Below are positions 18,150 to 27,913 of a stretch of 64,000 nucleotides of DNA, in pieces. The stretch is from Pseudomonas sp. MPC6 (GTDB lineage Bacteria > Pseudomonadota > Gammaproteobacteria > Pseudomonadales > Pseudomonadaceae). Numbering within the stretch: position 1 is the stretch's first letter; every line of letters starts with the position of its first letter. The notes beneath the pieces were generated by a model. That model was not told where the DNA came from and searched no databases. It saw nothing but the letters and a program-made list of their open reading frames with translations. The position numbers and the translations under genes were made by a program. The stretch spans positions 1,391,001 through 1,455,000 of the forward strand of contig NZ_CP034783.1 in assembly GCF_006094435.1 (NCBI RefSeq), written 5' to 3'.

Positions 18150-18705
18150 AGTGATACCTGATTGAGATGAGATTAATTCTGGTGAAACGCGCTGCATTGA
18201 ACCTATTGGTCGCGCTCGCCGAAAAGACAAAACCCGCGAAGGCTTCGTTCCTGGGCATTTGCGATCAATACTTCCATGTTGCAGGCGGCCACGGCACCAG
18301 AGACAAATAGCTGACGTAGCATCAGATTCCTGTTCCAGCGAGCGCCAGGTTGTAACCTGTGAAATGAGCGTCTGGCGCTTGCTGCGGGCAGCGGCGATGG
18401 GACATCGCGCTACCGGGTGGCGAACTCAGGTGAAAACCGAGCACCACTGAACTGTATTATAGCGGTCGATTCGAAGAACACTATCGCCAACGCGTTAAAA
18501 GTGGTTCTCCATATGTGATTGTTTTGTTGTTCGCAACTTCAGGGCCAACTAGGGCGCGCCACACAGCGGTGTCTTTCTGACGCCATTAAGTCGGTCAAGT
18601 AAGGACAATTACATTTACCCTCTTATGCCTGTTCCGCGCAAGCGTGAATCGCCCTGGGAAGGTATCAATCCGCTGAGCTATCATCGGGTGCAGTGGCCAC
18701 CAATT
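18150..18705. other. Long gap without a recognised gene
   Basis: About 550 bp between the 66-aa protein and the pcaR operator. The minus strand has a 39-codon frame from about 18318 down to 18202 after CAGGAA, but its sequence has no recognisable feature. Composition falls towards the right (AT-rich at 18480-18640), consistent with promoter DNA for pcaR. Confidence 0.35.
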
Positions 18706-18737
18706 GCGATTATCGGCTGTGCGTTCGATAATCGCCC
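18706..18737. promoter_or_regulatory. PcaR-type operator before pcaR
   Basis: The core CGATAATCGC (18726-18735, within GTTCGATAATCGCCC) and its inverted copy GCGATTATCG (18706-18715) have starts 20 bp apart. From memory the PcaR box of P. putida is GTTCGATAATCGCAC; this is a 14/15 match. It lies 80-110 bp before the pcaR ATG, so autoregulation is likely. Confidence 0.6.
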
Positions 18738-18817
18738 AGTGTTGGCCGCCATGGCTTGTGCAGGACGCCGGGAGCCGCTTGTAATAGTCGCTGATCCGTG
18801 TGGGAAAAGGACCTGAT

Positions 18818-19660
18818 ATGAACGATCAAATGCGCAATGCCTTCGCCTCCGTGGCCCCGCCAATCGTTGCGTCGCCGGCCAAGCGGATCCAGGCCATGAC
18901 CGGTGACCCGGATTTCATGACGTCCCTGGCCCGTGGCCTGGCCGTGGTGCAAGCGTTCCAGGAGCGCAAACGGCACCTGACCATCGCTCAGATCAGCCAT
19001 CGCACGGAAATTCCTCGCGCCGCGGTGCGACGTTGCCTGCACACCCTGATCAAGCTCGGCTACGCCACCACTGACGGTCGCACCTATTCGCTGCTGCCCA
19101 AAGTGCTGACCCTCGGCCATGCCTATGTGTCCTCGACCCCGTTGGCAGTGTCCGCCCAGCCCTATCTGGACCGCATGAGCGAGCAACTTCACGAGGCGTG
19201 CAACATGGCCACGCTGGAAGGCGATGACATCCTGTATATCGCCCGCTCCGCCACCACCCAGCGGCTGATTTCAGTTGATTTGTCGGTGGGCGGACGCCTG
19301 CCGGCCTATTGCACGTCCATGGGCCGGATTCTGCTCGCCGCCCTGGACGACACTACGTTGCGCGAGTACCTCGATCATGCGGAGTTGCAGGCCAAGACCA
19401 GTCGCACCTTGCATACCCCCGAGGCGTTGCTCGAATGCCTGCAGGAAGTGCGGCAGCAAGGTTGGTGCATCGTCGATCAGGAGCTCGAGCAAGGCCTGCG
19501 CTCGATTGCCGTTCCGGTGTACGACGCGTCCGGGCAAGTCGTGGCGGCCTTGAATGTCAGTACTCACGCCGGCCGGGTCAGCCGCAACGAGCTGGAACAG
19601 CGTTTCCTGCCGGGGCTGCTGAGCGCCAGCCGTGACCTCAGTGCACAGCTCTTCGCCTAA
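18818..19660 (+). CDS. pcaR: IclR-family regulator PcaR of the pca regulon
   Basis: A 280-residue IclR-type regulator that responds to beta-ketoadipate. It has an N-terminal winged HTH (about residues 30-95; SLARGLAVVQAF, ISHRTEIPRAAVRRCLHTLI) and a C-terminal effector domain with CTSMGRILLAAL and VPVYDASGQVVAALNVS. The frame opens at 18800, but AAGGA six bases before the ATG at 18818 supports this start. It stands directly ahead of pcaI, with PcaR-like boxes both upstream of itself and between the two genes. In P. putida PcaR activates the pca genes with beta-ketoadipate as co-inducer. Confidence 0.93.
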   Translation: MNDQMRNAFASVAPPIVASPAKRIQAMTGDPDFMTSLARGLAVVQAFQERKRHLTIAQISHRTEIPRAAVRRCLHTLIKLGYATTDGRTYSLLPKVLTLGHAYVSSTPLAVSAQPYLDRMSEQLHEACNMATLEGDDILYIARSATTQRLISVDLSVGGRLPAYCTSMGRILLAALDDTTLREYLDHAELQAKTSRTLHTPEALLECLQEVRQQGWCIVDQELEQGLRSIAVPVYDASGQVVAALNVSTHAGRVSRNELEQRFLPGLLSASRDLSAQLFA

Positions 19661-19663
19661 GTT

Positions 19664-19678
19664 GTTCGATAACCGCAC
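19664..19678. promoter_or_regulatory. PcaR-like box just after pcaR
   Basis: GTTCGATAACCGCAC matches 14 of 15 bases of the box I recall. It begins three bases past the pcaR stop and about 370 bp ahead of pcaI. Confidence 0.5.
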
Positions 19679-19797
19679 ACAGGTGTCGTTGTCGAATTGA
19701 CGTTCCTTCCTCTGGATCACTAATGTCGCGGCAACGTCAGCCACCTCGAGGCAGGTGCTGGTGATTGCGCCGTGGCGGCGACTTCGGCGGTGGCCGC

Positions 19798-19868
19798 CTT
19801 CGCCAGCAAGCCGGTCTCGCTCCCACAATTGATCGCATTCCCCTGTGGGAGCGAACCGGCCCCTGGCG
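19798..19868. repeat. REPIN between pcaR and pcaI
   Basis: Short inverted REP pair (19801-19827 and 19844-19868) sharing CGCTCCCACA / TGTGGGAGCG and CGCCAG / CTGGCG. Confidence 0.7.
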
Positions 19869-19908
19869 TTCCGACGAGCTTTTGGGATAGGTAGGCAGAC
19901 AACAATCT

Positions 19909-19940
19909 GTGCGATAAACGAACACTCAGTCGATTATCGG
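19909..19940. promoter_or_regulatory. PcaR-type operator before pcaI
   Basis: GTGCGATAAACGAAC (19909-19923) is the box in reverse with two mismatches, followed by a second core CGATTATCG at 19931-19939. It lies about 105-135 bp before the pcaI ATG and is the likely activation site for pcaIJF and pcaHG. Confidence 0.55.
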
Positions 19941-20043
19941 ATTGTTTGGCGAATTTCAGGGGCTTACTCTTCAGTCATTCCGGCGCTGCGCATCGCGCCT
20001 TTTTCTACCACTGTCGGTTCATAACAAAACGGGAGCCTGCCCC

Positions 20044-20901
20044 ATGGCTGAAATCCTTTCGCTGCACGACGCGGTGAAGCAATTCGTTAACGACGGCGAT
20101 ACCGTCGCACTCGAAGGCTTCACCCACCTGATCCCTACCGCGGCGGGTCATGAAATCATTCGCCAGGGCAAGAAAGACCTGACCCTGGTGCGGATGACCC
20201 CTGACTTGATCTACGATCAATTGATCGGTGCCGGGTGTGCTCGCAAGCTGATCTTCTCCTGGGGTGGTAACCCGGGTGTCGGTTCGCTGCACCGTCTGCG
20301 CGATGCCGTCGAGAAGCAGTGGCCGCACGCGCTGGAAATCGAAGAACACAGCCACGCCGACCTGGCCAATGCCTACGTCGCTGGCGCTTCCGGGCTGCCT
20401 TTCGCTGTGCTGCGCGCCTACGCCGGCTCCGACCTGCCGAAGGTCAACCCGCTGATCAAGACCGTCACCTGCCCATTCACTGGCGAAGTGCTGGCAGCCG
20501 TACCGTCGGTACGTCCGGACATCACCGTGATTCATGCGCAGAAGGCCGACCGCAAAGGCAACGTGCTGCTGTGGGGCATCCTCGGCGTGCAAAAAGAAGC
20601 CGCGCTGGCGGCCAAGCGTTGCATCGTGACCGTCGAAGAAATCGTCGATGACCTTAATGCTCCGATGAACGCTTGCGTACTGCCGACCTGGGCCTTGAGC
20701 GCGGTCTGCCACGTCCCTGGCGGCGCACATCCGTCCTACGCTCACGGTTACAACGAGCGCGACAACCGTTTCTACCAGGCTTGGGACCCGATTGCCCGCG
20801 ACCGTGAAACCTTCACCGCGTGGATCAACGAGTACATCCATGGCTGCGCTGACTTCAGCGAGTTCCAGGCCAAGCTGGCCGCTGCTTCGGAGGCGAAGTA
20901 A
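20044..20901 (+). CDS. pcaI: 3-oxoadipate CoA-transferase subunit A
   Basis: A 285-residue family I CoA-transferase alpha subunit. With PcaJ it moves CoA from succinyl-CoA to beta-ketoadipate. The start MAEILSLHDAVKQFVNDG is typical and GGGAG sits eight bases before it; the frame is open 34 codons further up but without coding character. The subunit A fold is shown by GDTVALEGFTHLIPTAAGHE and FSWGGNPGVGSLHR. It is longer than the common 230-residue version and matches the long pseudomonad PcaI/CatI type. The stop overlaps the pcaJ start by one base. Confidence 0.93.
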   Translation: MAEILSLHDAVKQFVNDGDTVALEGFTHLIPTAAGHEIIRQGKKDLTLVRMTPDLIYDQLIGAGCARKLIFSWGGNPGVGSLHRLRDAVEKQWPHALEIEEHSHADLANAYVAGASGLPFAVLRAYAGSDLPKVNPLIKTVTCPFTGEVLAAVPSVRPDITVIHAQKADRKGNVLLWGILGVQKEAALAAKRCIVTVEEIVDDLNAPMNACVLPTWALSAVCHVPGGAHPSYAHGYNERDNRFYQAWDPIARDRETFTAWINEYIHGCADFSEFQAKLAAASEAK

Positions 20902-21680
20902 TGACTTACACCACCAATGAAATGATGACCGTCGCCGCCGCCCGCCGTTTGAAGAACGGTTCGGTGTGTTTCGTCGGCATCGGCTTGCCGTCGAAAGCTG
21001 CCAACCTGGCACGTCTGACATCCTCGCCAGATGTAGTCCTTATCTACGAATCGGGTCCGATCGGTGCCAAGCCGAGCGTACTGCCGCTGTCGATCGGTGA
21101 CGGCGAGCTGGCGGAAACCGCCGACACCGTAGTCCCGACCGGCGAGATTTTTCGCTACTGGCTACAGGGCGGGCGCATTGACGTCGGCTTCCTCGGCGCT
21201 GCGCAAGTCGACCGTTTCGGCAACATCAATACCACCGTGGTCGGCGACTACCACGCGCCGAAAGTCCGTCTGCCGGGTGCCGGTGGGGCGCCGGAGATCG
21301 CCGGTTCTGCCAAGAGCGTGTTGATCATCCTCAAGCAGTCGGCGCGTTCCTTCGTCGACAAGCTCGACTTCATCACCTCGGTCGGTCATGGCGAGGGCGG
21401 TGATTCACGCAAGCGTCTCGGTCTGCCGGGCGCCGGTCCGGTCGGCATCATTACCGACCTGTGCATCATGGAGCCGGAAGCCGGCACCCATGAATTCGTG
21501 GTCACCGCACTGCACCCGGGCGTGACCCGCGAGCAAGTGAGCGCTGCCACGGGTTGGCCGATTCGTTTCGCCGAACACGTTGAAAACACCGCCGAGCCGA
21601 CCGAAGTCGAGCTCAAGGCACTGCGCGATCTGGAAGCCCGCACTGCCGCGGCCCACGGCCAAGCACCTGGAGAAGCGTGA
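20901..21680 (+). CDS. pcaJ: 3-oxoadipate CoA-transferase subunit B
   Basis: A 259-residue beta subunit of the beta-ketoadipate:succinyl-CoA transferase. It contains the catalytic glutamate in [10 protein letters not shown] (E50), the residue that forms the glutamyl-CoA intermediate, and the glycine-rich [12 protein letters not shown] opening. [23 protein letters not shown] is the normal C-terminal region. It overlaps pcaI by one base and abuts pcaF at TGATG, so the three genes are coupled. Confidence 0.94.
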   Translation: MTYTTNEMMTVAAARRLKNGSVCFVGIGLPSKAANLARLTSSPDVVLIYESGPIGAKPSVLPLSIGDGELAETADTVVPTGEIFRYWLQGGRIDVGFLGAAQVDRFGNINTTVVGDYHAPKVRLPGAGGAPEIAGSAKSVLIILKQSARSFVDKLDFITSVGHGEGGDSRKRLGLPGAGPVGIITDLCIMEPEAGTHEFVVTALHPGVTREQVSAATGWPIRFAEHVENTAEPTEVELKALRDLEARTAAAHGQAPGEA

Positions 21681-22882
21681 TGCGTGACGTTTATATCTGC
21701 GATGCGATTCGTACCCCCATCGGCCGTTTCGGCGGTGGCCTGTCGGCGGTTCGCGCCGACGACCTGGCTGCCGTGCCGATCAAGGCGCTGATGGAACGCA
21801 ACCCGTCGGTGGACTGGACCGCGGTGGACGAGGTGTTCCTCGGTTGCGCCAACCAGGCCGGTGAAGACAACCGCAACGTGGCACGCATGGCGTTGCTGCT
21901 GGCGGGCCTGCCGGAAAGCATTCCGGGCGTGACCCTCAACCGACTCTGCGCCTCGGGCATGGATGCCATCGGCACCGCATTCCGGGCCATTGCCAGCGGC
22001 GAGATGGAACTGGCGATTGCCGGTGGCGTCGAGTCGATGTCCCGCGCACCGTTCGTGATGGGCAAGGCTGACGCGGCGTTCTCGCGCAACATGAAGCTGG
22101 AAGACACCACCATCGGCTGGCGTTTCATCAATCCGTTGATGAAAGCCCAGTACGGCGTGGATGCGATGCCGCAGACCGCCGACAACGTCGCCGACGACTA
22201 CGAAATTTCCCGCGAGGATCAGGACGCGTTTGCACTGCGCAGCCAGCAAAAGACCGCCGCCGCGCAAGCTGCAGGATTTTTCGCCGAAGAGATCGTCGAA
22301 GTGCGCATTGCCCACAAGAAGGGTGAAACGGTCGTCAGCCAGGACGAGCATCCTCGCGCCGACACCTCCCTGGAAACCCTGGCCAGGCTGAAACCGGTAA
22401 ACGGTCCCGACAAAACCGTGACCGCAGGCAATGCCTCGGGTGTGAACGACGGTGCGGCCGCGTTGATCCTGGCGTCCGGCGACGCGGTGAAGAAGCACGG
22501 CCTGACGGCCCGCGCCAAAGTATTGGGCATGTCCAGCGCCGGCGTCGCCCCTCGGGTCATGGGCATCGGCCCGGTCCCGGCGGTGCGCAAACTGACCGAA
22601 CGCCTGGGCCTGGCAGTCAGCGATTTCGACGTGATCGAACTCAACGAGGCCTTCGCCAGCCAGGGTCTGGCGGTGTTGCGCGAACTTGGGCTGGCGGACG
22701 ACGCGGCTCAGGTCAACCCGAACGGGGGCGCCATTGCCCTGGGCCATCCGTTGGGCATGAGCGGTGCGCGCCTGGTGCTGACCGCGCTGCATCAGCTGGA
22801 AAAGACCGGTGGCAAGAAAGGCCTGGCAACCATGTGCGTCGGCGTCGGCCAGGGTCTGGCGTTGGCTATCGAGCGCGTCTGA
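21680..22882 (+). CDS. pcaF: Beta-ketoadipyl-CoA thiolase
   Basis: A 400-residue thiolase that splits beta-ketoadipyl-CoA into acetyl-CoA and succinyl-CoA, the last step of the pathway. The acylated Cys is C90 in [25 protein letters not shown] carries the active-site His and [11 protein letters not shown] the second Cys. I start at the ATG at 21680, which shares its A with the pcaJ TGA; a GTG one codon earlier is possible. 36 bp separate it from pcaH. Confidence 0.95.
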   Translation: MRDVYICDAIRTPIGRFGGGLSAVRADDLAAVPIKALMERNPSVDWTAVDEVFLGCANQAGEDNRNVARMALLLAGLPESIPGVTLNRLCASGMDAIGTAFRAIASGEMELAIAGGVESMSRAPFVMGKADAAFSRNMKLEDTTIGWRFINPLMKAQYGVDAMPQTADNVADDYEISREDQDAFALRSQQKTAAAQAAGFFAEEIVEVRIAHKKGETVVSQDEHPRADTSLETLARLKPVNGPDKTVTAGNASGVNDGAAALILASGDAVKKHGLTARAKVLGMSSAGVAPRVMGIGPVPAVRKLTERLGLAVSDFDVIELNEAFASQGLAVLRELGLADDAAQVNPNGGAIALGHPLGMSGARLVLTALHQLEKTGGKKGLATMCVGVGQGLALAIERV

Positions 22883-22918
22883 TACGTCGCCTGGATAATA
22901 AGAACTGAGGAATGCTCC

Positions 22919-23623
22919 ATGACTGACAAGCCTGGTTACCGTCGCCCGCAGGCGGGCACTCAGCCGGATTACCTGCACCCGGCCTACCAATCCACCAACC
23001 GTCGCTCGCCGTCCAAGCCGCTGGTGTTCTTGCCTCATTCGCTGTCGGAAATTACCGGTCCGACCATCGGCGCCGAGCGCATCAACGAGAAGGACAACGA
23101 CCTGACCGCTCAACACCAGGGCGAACCGCAGGGCGAGCGGATCATCGTTCATGGCCGTGTGCTGGATGAAGACGGCTTGCCGGTACCGGGGATCCTGGTG
23201 GAGATCTGGCAGGCCAACGCCGCCGGTCGCTACAACCATGATCGCGACCTGCACGATGCACCGCTGGACCCGAACTTCACCGGTACCGGCCGCACCGTGA
23301 CCGACGCCGATGGCTGGTACCAGTTCCAGACCATCAAGCCCGGCGCCTATCCGTGGGGCAACCACCACAATGCGTGGCGTCCGGCGCACATCCATTTCTC
23401 GCTGTTCGGCCCGAGCATCCTGACGCGGCTGGTCACCCAGATGTATTTCCCCGGTGACCCGTTGCTGGCTTACGACCCGATCTACAACTGCGTACCGGAT
23501 ACGAGTGCCAAAGAGCGTCTGATCGCCAGTTTCGACCTGGAAAAGACCATTCCTTCCTACGCCCTCGGTTATCGCTGGGACATCGTCCTGCGCGGCCGCG
23601 AAGCCACGCCGATGGAGAAATAA
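22919..23623 (+). CDS. pcaH: Protocatechuate 3,4-dioxygenase beta subunit
   Basis: A 234-residue iron-binding subunit of the intradiol ring-cleaving dioxygenase that turns protocatechuate into beta-carboxy-cis,cis-muconate. It has the intradiol signature GRVLDEDGLPVPGILVEIWQ and the Fe-ligand region YPWGNHHNAWRPAHIHFSLF, with the HxH pair. The N-terminus (RRPQAGTQPDYLHPAYQST) is the PcaH form. GAGGAA seven bases before the ATG is strong. pcaG follows after one base. Confidence 0.95.
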   Translation: MTDKPGYRRPQAGTQPDYLHPAYQSTNRRSPSKPLVFLPHSLSEITGPTIGAERINEKDNDLTAQHQGEPQGERIIVHGRVLDEDGLPVPGILVEIWQANAAGRYNHDRDLHDAPLDPNFTGTGRTVTDADGWYQFQTIKPGAYPWGNHHNAWRPAHIHFSLFGPSILTRLVTQMYFPGDPLLAYDPIYNCVPDTSAKERLIASFDLEKTIPSYALGYRWDIVLRGREATPMEK

Positions 23624-23624
23624 G

Positions 23625-24191
23625 ATGACGCTGAACGCGACCACGTCCCACACCGTCGGGCCGTACTATCACATTGGCCTGACCTGGCTGAACCGCGAAA
23701 ACCTGACCGTCGAGCAAACTCTGGGTGAGCGCGTGGCGATCACCGGGCAGGTCATCGATGGCAACGGCGATGTCGTCAACGACGCCATGCTGGAAGTCTG
23801 GCAGGCCAACGCCGCCGGCAAGTACGACCACCCCGAAGACGATCAGGACAAACCCCTGGACCCGAACTTCGAAGGCTTTGGCCGCGTGCCGGTGGATGCC
23901 GAGGGGCGTTTCCGCTTCACCACGATCAAGCCGGGCACGGTGCAAGGCCTCAAAGGCACGACCCAGGCGCCGCACTTGGTGGTACTGGTGTTTGCCCGTG
24001 GGTTGGTGAAGCACTTGCTGACGCGGATCTACTTTGATGGCGAGCCGGCCAATGTGGCTGATTCGCTGCTTGAATGCGTGCCTGCCGAGCGCCGCGATAC
24101 CTTGCTGGCGAAGAAGGATGCATCGGGTGTTTATCAGTGGAACGTGATTTTGCAAGGGACTGATGCGGAGACGGTGTTCTTCGATTATTGA
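23625..24191 (+). CDS. pcaG: Protocatechuate 3,4-dioxygenase alpha subunit
   Basis: A 188-residue partner of PcaH. It has the same beta-sandwich motifs (GDVVNDAMLEVWQANAAGKY) but lacks the HxH iron ligands, which is normal for the alpha chain. SHTVGPYYHIGLTWLNRENL is the typical opening. It completes the catalytic dimer and is followed by a REPIN that probably marks the end of the pcaIJFHG transcript. Confidence 0.95.
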   Translation: MTLNATTSHTVGPYYHIGLTWLNRENLTVEQTLGERVAITGQVIDGNGDVVNDAMLEVWQANAAGKYDHPEDDQDKPLDPNFEGFGRVPVDAEGRFRFTTIKPGTVQGLKGTTQAPHLVVLVFARGLVKHLLTRIYFDGEPANVADSLLECVPAERRDTLLAKKDASGVYQWNVILQGTDAETVFFDY

Positions 24192-24207
24192 GAGAACACC
24201 ATCAATC

Positions 24208-24300
24208 CTGTGGGAGCGGGCTTGCCCGCGAAGGCGTCGTGTCAGGCAACATTGATGTCGACTGGCACGACGCCTTCGCGGGCAAGCCCGCTCCCACAGG
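24208..24300. repeat. REPIN between pcaG and pcaT
   Basis: Nearly perfect inverted arms of 33 bp (24208-24240 and 24268-24300) with the CTGTGGGAGCGGGCTTGCCC subtype. The hairpin may also stop or stabilise the upstream mRNA. Confidence 0.9.
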
Positions 24301-24384
24301 GGTTGTGTATTGCTAAAGCTTCTGTGGAACGGGACTGTTGCAAATTGTGTCTAGACTCTGACAGTCCCCAAAGAGTGAATACCC

Positions 24385-25689
24385 ATGACTACCCCCACCG
24401 CTATTCCAGCGCACTACACCGGTGAAGAGCGCAGTAAGAGAATCTTCGCGATTGTCGGCGCCTCCTCGGGCAATCTGGTCGAATGGTTCGACTTCTACGT
24501 CTACGCCTTTTGTGCGATCTATTTCGCGCCAGCGTTCTTTCCGTCCGACAACCCCACGGTGCAGCTGGTGAATACCGCTGGCGTGTTCGCCGCCGGGTTC
24601 CTGATGCGACCGATCGGCGGCTGGATTTTCGGCCGGGTCGCGGACAAGCACGGGCGCAAGAATTCGATGTTGATCTCGATTCTGATGATGTGCTTCGGTT
24701 CGTTGCTCATCGCTTGCCTGCCGACCTACAAGGACATCGGCGTCTGGGCGCCGATCATGCTGCTGTTCGCCCGCTTGTTGCAGGGCTTGTCGGTGGGCGG
24801 CGAGTACGGCACCACGGCGACCTACATGAGCGAAGTCGCCCTCAAGGGCCAGCGCGGTTTCTTCGCCTCGTTCCAGTACGTGACGCTGATCGGCGGGCAG
24901 TTGCTGGCGGTGTCGCTGGTGGTCATCCTGCAACAGTTCCTCACCGAGGACGATCTGCGTGCCTACGGCTGGCGGATCCCGTTTGTGGTCGGTGCAGTGG
25001 CGGCGCTGATTTCGCTGTTCCTGCGTCGTTCGTTGAAAGAAACGACCAGCAAGGAAATGCGCGAAAACAAGGACGCCGGCAGCATTCGTGCGCTGTTTCG
25101 CGATCACAAAGCCGCGTTCATTACCGTGTTGGGTTACACCGCCGGTGGTTCGCTGATTTTCTACACCTTCACCACGTATATGCAGAAGTACCTGGTGAAT
25201 ACCGCAGGCATGCATGCCAAGACGGCCAGCTACATCATGACCGGCGCGCTGTTCCTGTATATGTGCATGCAACCGTTTTTCGGCATGCTCGCGGACAAGA
25301 TCGGCCGTCGTAAGTCGATGCTCTGGTTCGGCGCCCTCGGTACCTTGTGCACCGTGCCGATCCTGTTGAGCCTGAAAAGCAACACCAATCCGTTCCTGGC
25401 CTTTGTGCTGATTACCCTGGCGCTGGCGATCGTCAGTTTCTACACGTCTATCAGCGGTCTGGTCAAAGCCGAGATGTTCCCGCCGGAAGTGCGCGCGTTG
25501 GGCGTCGGCCTGGCGTATGCGGTGGCGAATGCGATCTTTGGTGGTTCGGCGGAGTATGTAGCCTTGAGCCTCAAAGCCGTGGGCATGGAAAACTCCTTTT
25601 ACTGGTACGTGACGGTGATGATGGCGGTGGCGTTCCTGTTCAGCCTGCGCCTGCCGAAGCAGCCGAAATATTTGGAACACGATCTTTGA
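24385..25689 (+). CDS. pcaT: MFS dicarboxylate/beta-ketoadipate permease PcaT
   Basis: A 434-residue MFS protein of the metabolite:H+ symporter family with 12 predicted membrane helices. The family opening [18 protein letters not shown] is at residues 28-45, and the loop motif [19 protein letters not shown] follows TM2. [15 protein letters not shown] is the conserved TM4-5 segment. Position inside the pca cluster points to PcaT, the beta-ketoadipate transporter, as in P. putida. It is followed 46 bp later by pcaB. Confidence 0.9.
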   Translation: MTTPTAIPAHYTGEERSKRIFAIVGASSGNLVEWFDFYVYAFCAIYFAPAFFPSDNPTVQLVNTAGVFAAGFLMRPIGGWIFGRVADKHGRKNSMLISILMMCFGSLLIACLPTYKDIGVWAPIMLLFARLLQGLSVGGEYGTTATYMSEVALKGQRGFFASFQYVTLIGGQLLAVSLVVILQQFLTEDDLRAYGWRIPFVVGAVAALISLFLRRSLKETTSKEMRENKDAGSIRALFRDHKAAFITVLGYTAGGSLIFYTFTTYMQKYLVNTAGMHAKTASYIMTGALFLYMCMQPFFGMLADKIGRRKSMLWFGALGTLCTVPILLSLKSNTNPFLAFVLITLALAIVSFYTSISGLVKAEMFPPEVRALGVGLAYAVANAIFGGSAEYVALSLKAVGMENSFYWYVTVMMAVAFLFSLRLPKQPKYLEHDL

Positions 25690-25735
25690 TTTTTTACCCG
25701 TGGGCCTGACCGGCCCACGCCTTCAGGGACTGTTT

Positions 25736-27100
25736 ATGAACCAGCGACCGGGCAATCAGTTGTTCGATGCTTATTTCACTGCCCGCGATATGCGTGACGT
25801 GTTCTGCGATCAGGGCCGGGTCCAGGCCATGCTCGATTTCGAAGCGGCACTGGCCCGGGCCGAGGCGCGGGTCGGGTTGATTCCGCCGACTGCGGTCGCA
25901 CCGATCGAAGCGGCTTGTCGGGCCGAGCATTACGACTTCATTGCCCTGGGTGAGGCGATTGCCACGGCGGGCAATTCGGCGATTCCGCTGGTCAAGGCAC
26001 TGGGCAAGCAGATCGCCAGGCACGATGCCGAAGCCGAGCGCTTTGTGCATCTGGGCGCGACCAGTCAGGACGTGATGGACAGCGGCCTGGTCCTGCAACT
26101 GCGCCGCGCGCTGACGTTGATTGAAAACGATCTGGCGCAACTGGGGGCAACCCTCGCGAGCCAGGCCTTGCGTTACAGCGCCACGCCACTGGCCGGGCGC
26201 ACCTGGTTGCAACATGCGACGCCAGTCACCCTCGGCATGAAGATCGCCGGCTGGCTCGGCGCCGTGACCCGCAGCCGCCAGCGTCTGCAAGCACTCAAGC
26301 CACGACTGCTGGTGCTGCAATTCGGCGGAGCCTCCGGGACACTGGCGGCCCTCGGCGAGCAGGCGATGCCGGTCGCCGAAGCACTGGCAGCCGAACTGCA
26401 ACTGGCCTTGCCCGAACAACCCTGGCACACCCAGCGCGATCGCCTGGTGGAATTCGCTGCGGTGCTGGGTTTGATCGCCGGCAGCCTCGGCAAATTCGGG
26501 CGCGACATCAGCCTGTTGATGCAGACCGAAGCGGCCGAAGTCTTCGAACCGTCGGCACCGGGCAAGGGCGGTTCCTCGACCATGCCGCACAAACGCAACC
26601 CGGTGGGCGCAGCGGTGCTGATCGGTGCCGCGACCCGGGTACCGGGTCTGTTGTCGACTCTGTTCAGCGCCATGCCTCAGGAACACGAGCGCAGCCTGGG
26701 CCTGTGGCATGCCGAGTGGGAAACCCTGCCGGAGATTTGCTGCCTGGTGTCCGGTGCGCTGCAGCAGGCGCTGTCGCTGGCCGACGGGCTGGAAGTGGAT
26801 GCCGATCGCATGGCTCGCAACCTCGACCTGACCCAAGGCCTGGTGCTGGCCGAAGCAGTGAGCATCGTCCTCGCCCAACGGGTCGGCCGCGACACTGCCC
26901 ATCATCTGCTCGAACAATGCTGTAAGCGCGCCGTGGCGGAACACCGTCACCTGCGCGCGGTACTCGGCGACGAACCGCAAGTGACCGCCGAGCTGTCCGC
27001 TGTTGAACTCGATCGTCTGCTGGACCCCGCCCATTACCTCGGTCAGGCCCATACCTGGGTCGAGCGAGCGGTGGCTGAACATTCTGCGTTGACTGCCTGA
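25736..27100 (+). CDS. pcaB: 3-carboxy-cis,cis-muconate cycloisomerase
   Basis: A 454-residue member of the fumarase/aspartase superfamily that lactonises beta-carboxymuconate to gamma-carboxymuconolactone. The family signature GSSTMPHKRNPVGA is near residue 282, and HLGATSQDVMDSGLVLQLR carries the conserved TSQD segment. I start at the ATG at 25736 (MNQRPGNQLFDAYFT); the frame is open 12 codons upstream, through a hairpin (25700-25718) that is probably in the leader. pcaD follows after 11 bp. Confidence 0.94.
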   Translation: MNQRPGNQLFDAYFTARDMRDVFCDQGRVQAMLDFEAALARAEARVGLIPPTAVAPIEAACRAEHYDFIALGEAIATAGNSAIPLVKALGKQIARHDAEAERFVHLGATSQDVMDSGLVLQLRRALTLIENDLAQLGATLASQALRYSATPLAGRTWLQHATPVTLGMKIAGWLGAVTRSRQRLQALKPRLLVLQFGGASGTLAALGEQAMPVAEALAAELQLALPEQPWHTQRDRLVEFAAVLGLIAGSLGKFGRDISLLMQTEAAEVFEPSAPGKGGSSTMPHKRNPVGAAVLIGAATRVPGLLSTLFSAMPQEHERSLGLWHAEWETLPEICCLVSGALQQALSLADGLEVDADRMARNLDLTQGLVLAEAVSIVLAQRVGRDTAHHLLEQCCKRAVAEHRHLRAVLGDEPQVTAELSAVELDRLLDPAHYLGQAHTWVERAVAEHSALTA

Positions 27101-27111
27101 AGGAGACTGCT

Positions 27112-27903
27112 GTGGCTTTCGTACAACTCGCCGAGGGCGAACTGAACTACCAACTCGATGGACCGGCCGATGCGCCGGTTCTGGTGCTGTCCAACTCGTT
27201 GGGTACCGACCTGCACATGTGGGACGCGCAGATTGCGGCGTTCACCGAACAGTTCCGGGTGCTGCGTTTCGATACCCGTGGGCATGGCAAGTCCCTGGTG
27301 ACGCCGGGCCCCTACAGCATTGAGCAACTGGGCCACGACGTGCTGGCACTGCTGGATGCCTTGCACATCGAGCGCGCGCATTTTTGCGGCCTGTCCATGG
27401 GCGGCTTGATCGGCCAGTGGCTGGGGATCAACGCCGGCCAGCGTCTGCACAAACTGGTGGTGTGCAACACCGCGGCGAAAATCGGCGATCCATCGGTGTG
27501 GAACCCGCGGATCGACACCGTGCTGCGTGACGGTACGGCGGCGATGGTCGCGCTGCGCGATGCGTCGATTGCGCGCTGGTTTACCCCTGACTTCGCTGAA
27601 GCGAACCCGGCTGTCGCGAAGAAGATTACGGACATGCTCGCGGCCACTTCGCCTGAAGGTTACGCGGCGAACTGCGCGGCCGTGCGCGATGCCGATTTCC
27701 GTGATCAGCTGGCTTCGATCAAGGTGCCGCTGCTGGTGATCGCCGGTACCGAAGATGCGGTCACGCCGCCGGCCGGCGGGCACTTCATTCAGGAGCATGT
27801 ACACGGGGCCGAGTACGCCGAGTTCCATGCGGCGCATTTGTCCAACGTCCAGGCCGGCGCTGCGTTCAGCGATCGGGTGCTCGCGTTCCTGTCAGCGAAT
27901 TAG
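27112..27903 (+). CDS. pcaD: 3-oxoadipate enol-lactonase
   Basis: A 263-residue alpha/beta-hydrolase that opens beta-ketoadipate enol-lactone to beta-ketoadipate. The nucleophile elbow is GLSMGG (Ser near residue 98), the oxyanion region SNSLGTDLHMWD follows strand 3, and a His lies in the C-terminal HAAHLSNVQ. Translation uses GTG at 27112 after AAGGAG at a good distance. It is separate from pcaC, unlike the fused pcaL of some bacteria. Confidence 0.94.
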   Translation: MAFVQLAEGELNYQLDGPADAPVLVLSNSLGTDLHMWDAQIAAFTEQFRVLRFDTRGHGKSLVTPGPYSIEQLGHDVLALLDALHIERAHFCGLSMGGLIGQWLGINAGQRLHKLVVCNTAAKIGDPSVWNPRIDTVLRDGTAAMVALRDASIARWFTPDFAEANPAVAKKITDMLAATSPEGYAANCAAVRDADFRDQLASIKVPLLVIAGTEDAVTPPAGGHFIQEHVHGAEYAEFHAAHLSNVQAGAAFSDRVLAFLSAN

Positions 27904-27913
27904 GGGGAAGGTC

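Noticed and set aside
21386..23653. A 755-codon minus-strand frame opposite pcaJ, pcaF and pcaH
   Set aside because: It is the antisense frame of three well-supported pathway genes, with atypical composition.
25700..25718. Terminator between pcaT and pcaB
   Set aside because: The hairpin GTGGGC...GCCCAC has no T run after it and the genes are only 46 bp apart, so readthrough is expected.
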